From contig DCGZ01000193.1 in the NCBI GenBank assembly GCA_002314675.1, forward strand, positions 3,854 to 12,664: 8,811 bases of DNA, read 5' to 3'. The position numbers were made by a program, and so were the translations under genes. Positions 5,985 to 8,811 of the stretch are shown here, piece after piece. How positions within the stretch are numbered: position 1 is the first letter of the stretch; each line of letters starts with the position of its first letter. The notes beneath the pieces are model-generated. The model searched no databases. It had not been told where the DNA came from and was given only the letters and a program-made list of their open reading frames with translations. This DNA is from Fibrobacter sp. UBA1765. Its GTDB lineage: Bacteria; Fibrobacterota; Fibrobacteria; Fibrobacterales; Fibrobacteraceae.

Positions 5985-6179
5985 TTGATATTCGCCGCCG
6001 TATATTATGGAATGACGTGGCACTTTAAATGCAGTGCTGCAACGTATAGGCCCATAAGGGAATTCTATAAAGTCGGGGTTCGAAAGGACCTGGGCGGCCT
6101 GATTTACTCCGGCGATGAAATGGATTCTTACATGGGACACAAAATTTTCAACTACAGGAAATTGGATTCCGTGTTTTAA
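5985..6179 (+). pseudogene. Small remnant of a coding sequence, possibly the C-terminus of a DUF4143-type ATPase
   Basis: A 64-codon open frame on the + strand has no recognisable start or ribosome-binding site; its only upstream start-like codon is TTG. Its second half uses codons like the genes around it, with G or C at many third positions, and reads KVGVRKDLGGLIYSGDE and then a short tail to TAA. The LGGLIYSGDE ending followed by a short strand resembles the C-terminus of AAA+ ATPases with DUF4143, where a GlxxYxGdE-type motif closes the protein. I infer a 3' gene fragment left by deletion. An alternative is a chance open frame. Confidence 0.3.
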
Positions 6180-6196
6180 TTTTTGGTACGGGAATC
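6165..6196. terminator. Inverted repeat between convergent ends, possible terminator
   Basis: GATTCCGT (6165-6172) and ACGGGAATC (6188-6196) form an 8-bp stem with one bulged G and an AT-rich loop. It lies between the stop of the + strand remnant and the stop of the nuclease-family gene on the - strand, the usual place for a shared terminator. There is no clear T-run after either arm, so the call is weak. Confidence 0.35.
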
Positions 6197-6203
6197 AACA
6201 CAT

Positions 6204-7184
6204 CTACAAACGATCTATAAATCTCTCTATAACTGATAGTTTTCCTTTAATGGAGTCAATATCAATTACGCCCTGCCCAAATACATAATCAGGGTCGAAG
6301 CAAGCTATAGTCATGTAGCTTCCAAGTTTCATTTTCGCAGGCCATACCACGCCATTTAAATTTTCTTGTTTAGCTTTCGCAAAAAGTTCATCTCTTGCTC
6401 GCCAAGCAATTTCCTTATTTTTTGGAGTTCCCATATCAAAGGATAACTTTATGCAAAGTTTATCTTGTTCGAACTGAAGGTAAAGGGAATGGTCTCTCTT
6501 GCCAACCCAATGCCACCAACACCCCCAAAAGCCGCCTTTCGGATTAGAAACATAATCCCAATGTGCATCAGGAAGAAATCTTTCTTCCAGCATCATATAG
6601 AAACCTTGCCACGCAAAACTGTTCCAACGCCATTCATCAAAAGTACGGTTCATAAAGGCATTCGTTTCTCGCTCCATATTTCGAAGCCTTAGAACAAAAT
6701 CCCGCAAAATAATATTGTCGGAACCCGTGTTATCTAGAAATGACAGCATGTCCTTGCGGCGGATAATTTTGATTCCCTGATTAGCTGTTTTCTCATGAAG
6801 CTTATGGATCGATTCGTTACCAGTCTTCAAATACACCGTGCGAACATCCATTTCCTTTTCAGAAAAACAGGAATTCACCATGGTTCGATAACGTTCAATT
6901 TGATTACCGTGTTCCTTAGTAAAAACCTTGTCCTCAATGATCAAGACGATGGAATCATTCACTAACACAAGTACGTCAATATTATTCCACTGTTTACGAC
7001 ACTCAACGGCGCTGATTTCATATGATTCAGGCTGATTAATCAAGTGACATAAAAATCTTTTTGAAACTGAGTGAAGTAGACTATCATGAACTGCGTTTTC
7101 CGGATTTGCCCATTCTAAGAACCAAAGCAGAAAAGCATCCTGGCTCAGTTCAGATGTGGCATAATTGAAAAGGTTTGGTTCCAT
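6204..7184 (-). CDS. PD-(D/E)XK nuclease superfamily protein
   Basis: Complete 326-aa protein starting after AAAGGAG with good spacing. The N-terminus NLFNYATSELSQDAFLLWFL is typical of the PD-(D/E)XK nuclease family often annotated as PDDEXK_4. The catalytic core is visible: D70 in NNIDVLV, the strand IIEDK with E84 and K86, and the RecB-like QxxxY motif NQIERY (Q95, Y99). A strand RTVYLKT follows at about 115-121. The C-terminal half (about 180-326) is rich in Trp, including FWGCWWHWVGKR at 219-230, and may bind nucleic acid or a partner. Members often sit in accessory or defence loci but most are uncharacterised. It lies 38 nt downstream of the zinc-ribbon membrane gene on the same strand, so the two are probably co-transcribed. 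The active site looks intact. Confidence 0.82.
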   Translation of the reverse strand: MEPNLFNYATSELSQDAFLLWFLEWANPENAVHDSLLHSVSKRFLCHLINQPESYEISAVECRKQWNNIDVLVLVNDSIVLIIEDKVFTKEHGNQIERYRTMVNSCFSEKEMDVRTVYLKTGNESIHKLHEKTANQGIKIIRRKDMLSFLDNTGSDNIILRDFVLRLRNMERETNAFMNRTFDEWRWNSFAWQGFYMMLEERFLPDAHWDYVSNPKGGFWGCWWHWVGKRDHSLYLQFEQDKLCIKLSFDMGTPKNKEIAWRARDELFAKAKQENLNGVVWPAKMKLGSYMTIACFDPDYVFGQGVIDIDSIKGKLSVIERFIDRL

Positions 7185-7222
7185 AAGCTCTCCTTTCGTT
7201 TAATTAGATTTTGTGGCGCAAC

Positions 7223-7894
7223 TTATTTGAAGCGAGCAATGATTTTCAATCCAGAATCCAGTTCAGCCAGGGCTCGTTTTTTTCGATACTCGGAAACTAT
7301 CGTATCATTTTTTATCTGAGATTCCAATTTCCTTAGTTTCTTTGAATCAACGCTTCTGACGGACGATCCCAAAAAGGAATACACATTTTCCATCATCTTA
7401 TTTCCCGCGGCAACCTTTTCCTTATCACCCTTAACACCCATTTCACCGTTGTAAAAACCACTGGCAATGCTGTAGAAAAAATCATCTAGTTCATCAAGCG
7501 ATGATATATCAGAAACCCCGCTCAAATAGGAAATTTTTATAGATGAATTCGTTGTTTTGGAAGTTTGTTCCGTAGATTTTTTCGTCTCATCATCTCCATT
7601 GAAATGACTATAAAGCAAAAAAACACAAATCGCGACAAATGCCAATATTTTGCCCCGTACCTTCCTAGCATCCTCCGTCGCTCGTTCTTCCGGAGTCATT
7701 GCCGCTCGTCTTTGTTGTTCCCTAACCTTTTCATTTTCTAAAAACTGACGTTCTTCTTGACGTAATTGACGTAAGCATTCTGGGCAAACGGAAACCGATC
7801 TTCTATAAAGACTATCTCCGCCTAAACAGCGAAAAGATTCAGATTTTAAATCACTCCAATCATATTCGCCATGGCAATTATCGCATCGAGCCAT
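7223..7894 (-). CDS. Zinc-ribbon, single-pass membrane protein of unknown function
   Basis: A 223-aa protein not assigned to a known family. The N-terminus has two CxxC knuckles (CDNC at 4-7, CPEC at 37-40, with C23 between), a zinc-ribbon pattern. Residues 41-80 are very rich in Glu, Arg and Gln and likely a helix or coiled coil. One hydrophobic segment, ILAFVAICVFLLYSHF at 83-98, is a probable transmembrane helix. The rest (99-223) is a polar Ser/Lys-rich domain, probably on the far side of the membrane, with a Lys-rich helical end. AAGGAG lies 11 nt before the ATG, a slightly long spacing. It is the first gene after the structured RNA and terminator at 7969-8110 and leads into the nuclease-family gene. 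If that RNA is a leader, it controls this gene. Confidence 0.75.
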   Translation of the reverse strand: MARCDNCHGEYDWSDLKSESFRCLGGDSLYRRSVSVCPECLRQLRQEERQFLENEKVREQQRRAAMTPEERATEDARKVRGKILAFVAICVFLLYSHFNGDDETKKSTEQTSKTTNSSIKISYLSGVSDISSLDELDDFFYSIASGFYNGEMGVKGDKEKVAAGNKMMENVYSFLGSSVRSVDSKKLRKLESQIKNDTIVSEYRKKRALAELDSGLKIIARFK

Positions 7895-7968
7895 ATCAAC
7901 GATATCTCCTTCTTCAAGATTTGTTCTGCAGCAATCTATCCCGAGGACATATCACGTTTTCTTGGTAC

Positions 7969-7999
7969 AAAAAAAGCGTGGGTACGAATGCACTCACGC
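7969..7999 (-). terminator. Intrinsic terminator of the structured RNA
   Basis: On the - strand GCGTGAGTGC (7999-7990) and GTACCCACGC (7985-7976) form a 10-position stem with one mismatch and one wobble around the 4-nt loop ATTC. Seven U follow (7975-7969). The outermost base of the stem is shared with the closing stem of the upstream RNA rod. It lies 75 nt before the ATG of the zinc-ribbon gene, so read-through would be needed to express that gene from the upstream promoter. Confidence 0.85.
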
Positions 8000-8110
8000 C
8001 TTGGAGGTTCTGGTAAACCTAAACGCCATAAGCACAAACGACCCACGCACATTGTGCGTGAGCGCCTGCTTATTCCACGGCGTCCTTTAAAATTTACCAG
8101 ATTTCCAAGG
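7969..8110 (-). ncRNA. Predicted structured RNA (long rod hairpin plus terminator)
   Basis: Read on the - strand from about 8110, successive complementary arms form one long rod: TCCAAGG pairing at 8110-8104 with 8005-7999, then TCTGGTAAA (8101-8093) with TTTACCAGA (8017-8009). Next come ACGCC (8083-8079) with GGCGT (8027-8023), ATAAGCA (8073-8067) with TGCTTAT (8034-8028), and an apical hairpin CACGCAC-AAT-GTGCGTG (8060-8044). Internal loops separate the stems. The rod is followed directly by an intrinsic terminator. No protein-like frame explains these pairings. The rod shape recalls 6S RNA, but I cannot confirm this, and conserved SRP, RNase P and tmRNA signatures are absent. It may instead be an attenuating leader for the gene starting at 7894. 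Confidence 0.7.
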
Positions 8111-8142
8111 CCGGAATAGAGCAAAAACTCAAAATTCAAACA

Positions 8143-8164
8143 CTTTGGACAACACAATCCAAAG
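8143..8164. repeat. 7-bp inverted repeat upstream of the structured RNA
   Basis: CTTTGGA (8143-8149) and TCCAAAG (8158-8164) form a perfect inverted repeat with an 8-nt gap in an AT-rich stretch. It lies between the TAnnTTTG promoter motif at 8176-8183 and the RNA rod, so it could be a 5' hairpin of the transcript or a protein-binding site. Confidence 0.5.
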
Positions 8165-8175
8165 CAATGTCAAAG

Positions 8176-8183
8176 CAAATATA
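8176..8183 (-). promoter_or_regulatory. TAnnTTTG-type promoter element upstream of the structured RNA
   Basis: On the - strand TATATTTG (8183-8176) exactly matches the TAnnTTTG -7 element of Bacteroidota-type housekeeping promoters, in a very AT-rich stretch. No convincing TTG -33 element lies at the usual spacing. A start about 7 nt downstream would give a transcript beginning near 8169 and ending at the terminator, about 200 nt. Position supports the call; the match is short. Confidence 0.4.
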
Positions 8184-8236
8184 ACTTATTTTAAACAAAA
8201 TAATTACATGCTGTTGTTTGCGTTGTGAAACTTACC

Positions 8237-8377
8237 TTATTTCCCAAACAAGTCCGAATGGGAGCCTGCTACAGTCGGAGACCGCATCGACGCAACAGCC
8301 TCCTCGGCGGTTGCGTACGGTCCGTGAAGATCCTCTCCATTTCGACTATCGGCAACAGCTCGTTCCAAGAAGACAGT
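8237..8377 (-). pseudogene. Decayed RelB/DinJ-family antitoxin fragment
   Basis: On the - strand a 46-codon open stretch between TGA (8380-8378) and TAA (8239-8237) contains ERAVADSRNGEDLHGPYATA followed by EEAVASM. This closely resembles the C-terminal region of RelB/DinJ antitoxins, where a (N)GxxLHGPxxTAEEAxxSM pattern is common near the end. There is no start codon, the N-terminal ribbon-helix-helix part is missing, and the usual ending after SM is replaced by unrelated residues. No RelE-type toxin gene is present next to it. I infer a relic of a second toxin-antitoxin locus. The family match is from memory of the motif. Confidence 0.5.
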
Positions 8378-8404
8378 TCAAAGAGGAAGGCTTATATCAA
8401 CAAT

Positions 8405-8515
8405 GCGTTAGGGATGGAAGTGGCGAAGCCATTCGGACTCGCGAAGCGAGGCTGAACGGACGGCGAGCCTTGTGAGCCGATAACGCGACAGCCCGGCCGC
8501 GGCCTTATGCCGCGG
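8405..8515 (+). repeat. GC-rich multi-hairpin intergenic element
   Basis: GCGTTA (8405-8410) pairs with TAACGC (8481-8486), enclosing three small hairpins: TGGC-GAA-GCCA (8421-8431), CTCGC-GAA-GCGAG (8438-8450) and CGGC/GCCG (8461-8479). A separate 7-bp hairpin CCGCGGC/GCCGCGG (8497-8515) follows, with GCGACAGCCCGGC between. The order AGGGATGGAAG, then variable hairpins, then GCGACAGCCCGGC resembles an intergenic repeat pattern I associate with this bacterial group. Function unknown. It is much more GC-rich than the DNA at 8110-8220. Confidence 0.6.
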
Positions 8516-8559
8516 CAACGCCAATAATACCGAAAAGGACTGTTTTCACTCCGACATTC

Positions 8560-8587
8560 TCTCGTTTCTCGTCTCTCGTCTTTCGTC
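8560..8587 (+). repeat. Four tandem 7-nt repeats upstream of thrS
   Basis: TCTCGTT, TCTCGTC, TCTCGTC and TTTCGTC follow each other without gaps. They occupy the region where upstream promoter elements would lie relative to the -7 motif at 8595. Such a simple tandem repeat can change copy number by slippage. No function is shown. Confidence 0.75.
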
Positions 8588-8594
8588 TATTTCC

Positions 8595-8602
8595 TATCTT
8601 TG
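8595..8602 (+). promoter_or_regulatory. TAnnTTTG-type promoter element of thrS
   Basis: TATCTTTG matches the TAnnTTTG -7 consensus and lies about 66 nt upstream of the thrS start codon, after the pyrimidine-rich repeats. It predicts an untranslated leader of about 60 nt. No clear TTG -33 element is visible. Confidence 0.4.
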
Positions 8603-8636
8603 CGCTCACCGTCAGATGTCGTATTTCTGCGGAACC

Positions 8637-8651
8637 GGGCAAGAACTGCCC
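8637..8651 (+). promoter_or_regulatory. Small hairpin before the thrS ribosome-binding site
   Basis: GGGCA (8637-8641) and TGCCC (8647-8651) form a 5-bp stem with a 5-nt loop, 3 nt before the AAAGGA Shine-Dalgarno. In E. coli the synthetase represses its own mRNA through structured leader elements; a similar role here is speculation. Confidence 0.35.
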
Positions 8652-8667
8652 ACAAAAGGAAATTATT

Positions 8668-8811
8668 ATGTCTCAAATCAACCTCACCATGCCCGATGGC
8701 AGCGTACGTACCGTTGAATCTGGCACCACCGGCCTCGAAGTAGCTAAGAGCATTTCTGAAGGCCTCGCACGTAAGGCTCTCGGCGTAAAGCTGGGCGACA
8801 AGGTCCTGGAC
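8668..8811 (+). CDS. thrS: Threonyl-tRNA synthetase, 3' partial
   Basis: The first 48 codons are visible and the gene runs off the end of the window. The start is an ATG 7 nt after AAAGGA (8655-8660). The sequence INLTMPDGSVRTVESGTTGL and then EVAKSISEGLARKALG is the N-terminal TGS domain of threonyl-tRNA synthetase; other bacterial ThrRS start with a closely similar strand, LPDGS motif and DVAxxIxxGLAK-type helix. The enzyme charges tRNA-Thr in the cytosol. RelA/SpoT and some GTPases also have TGS domains, but there the domain is not at the extreme N-terminus. Confidence 0.85.
   Translation, partial: MSQINLTMPDGSVRTVESGTTGLEVAKSISEGLARKALGVKLGDKVLD

Noticed and set aside
5952..6140. 62-codon - strand frame overlapping the vapB promoter region
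   Set aside because: It runs through the predicted promoter, has no ribosome-binding site, and the opposite strand has more gene-like codon use.
7969..8110. Identification of the structured RNA as SRP RNA, tmRNA or RNase P RNA
   Set aside because: The conserved loop and core sequences of those RNAs are absent from both strands of the segment.
8290..8316. Strong hairpin (ACGCAAC/GTTGCGT) suggesting a thrS leader RNA or T-box
   Set aside because: The bases coincide with codons of the RelB-like relic, lie far upstream of the predicted thrS promoter, and no T-box bulge sequence or antiterminator is seen.
8218..8475. Two + strand frames over the RelB relic and multi-hairpin element
   Set aside because: They lack ribosome-binding sites and protein-like composition, and the relic on the - strand explains the coding-like character.

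Overview
The window looks like chromosomal DNA of a Fibrobacter species or a close relative in the Fibrobacterota. The best marker is a serine-rich lipoprotein carrying the Fibrobacter succinogenes major paralogous (FISUMP) domain. Supporting signs are promoter-like TAnnTTTG motifs, as used in the wider Bacteroidota group, and many short palindromic intergenic repeats. The assignment is inferred from sequence features only.

Layout. (1) Bases 1-3239, + strand: a metabolic operon with a RimK-like ATP-grasp ligase (5' end outside the window), a GCS2-family carboxylate-amine ligase, and an N-formylglutamate amidohydrolase-family hydrolase whose start overlaps the preceding stop. Together they suggest synthesis and trimming of a small amide or peptide of unknown structure. 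(2) 3240-4670: repeat-rich DNA around the FISUMP lipoprotein gene (- strand). Two copies of a 51-nt-period palindromic element flank this gene. Its best promoter candidate has a run of eight G in a 17-nt spacer, which would suit phase variation. (3) 4655-5901, - strand: a VapBC-type toxin-antitoxin pair with an unusually long AbrB-type antitoxin, followed by an unrecognised 124-aa gene. (4) 5985-6179: a small probable gene remnant. (5) 6204-7894, - strand: a PD-(D/E)XK nuclease-family protein and, upstream of it, a zinc-ribbon/transmembrane protein. (6) 7969-8110, - strand: a strongly predicted structured RNA ending in an intrinsic terminator, placed between a TAnnTTTG promoter and the zinc-ribbon gene. 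It is either a free-standing small RNA (a 6S-like rod is possible) or a transcription-attenuating leader. (7) 8237-8515: a decayed RelB/DinJ antitoxin fragment and a GC-rich multi-hairpin element. (8) 8560-8811, + strand: promoter region and 5' end of thrS (threonyl-tRNA synthetase).

The two conserved ends (amide-ligase operon and thrS) read like core genome. The 3.2-8.5 kb interior reads like accessory DNA, with toxin-antitoxin genes and remnants, a nuclease, a paralogous surface lipoprotein and dispersed repeats. The most unusual items are the structured RNA, whose apical hairpin and terminator are mutually complementary, the palindromic repeats, and the G-tract promoter. No database search was possible, so family calls rest on motif recognition.
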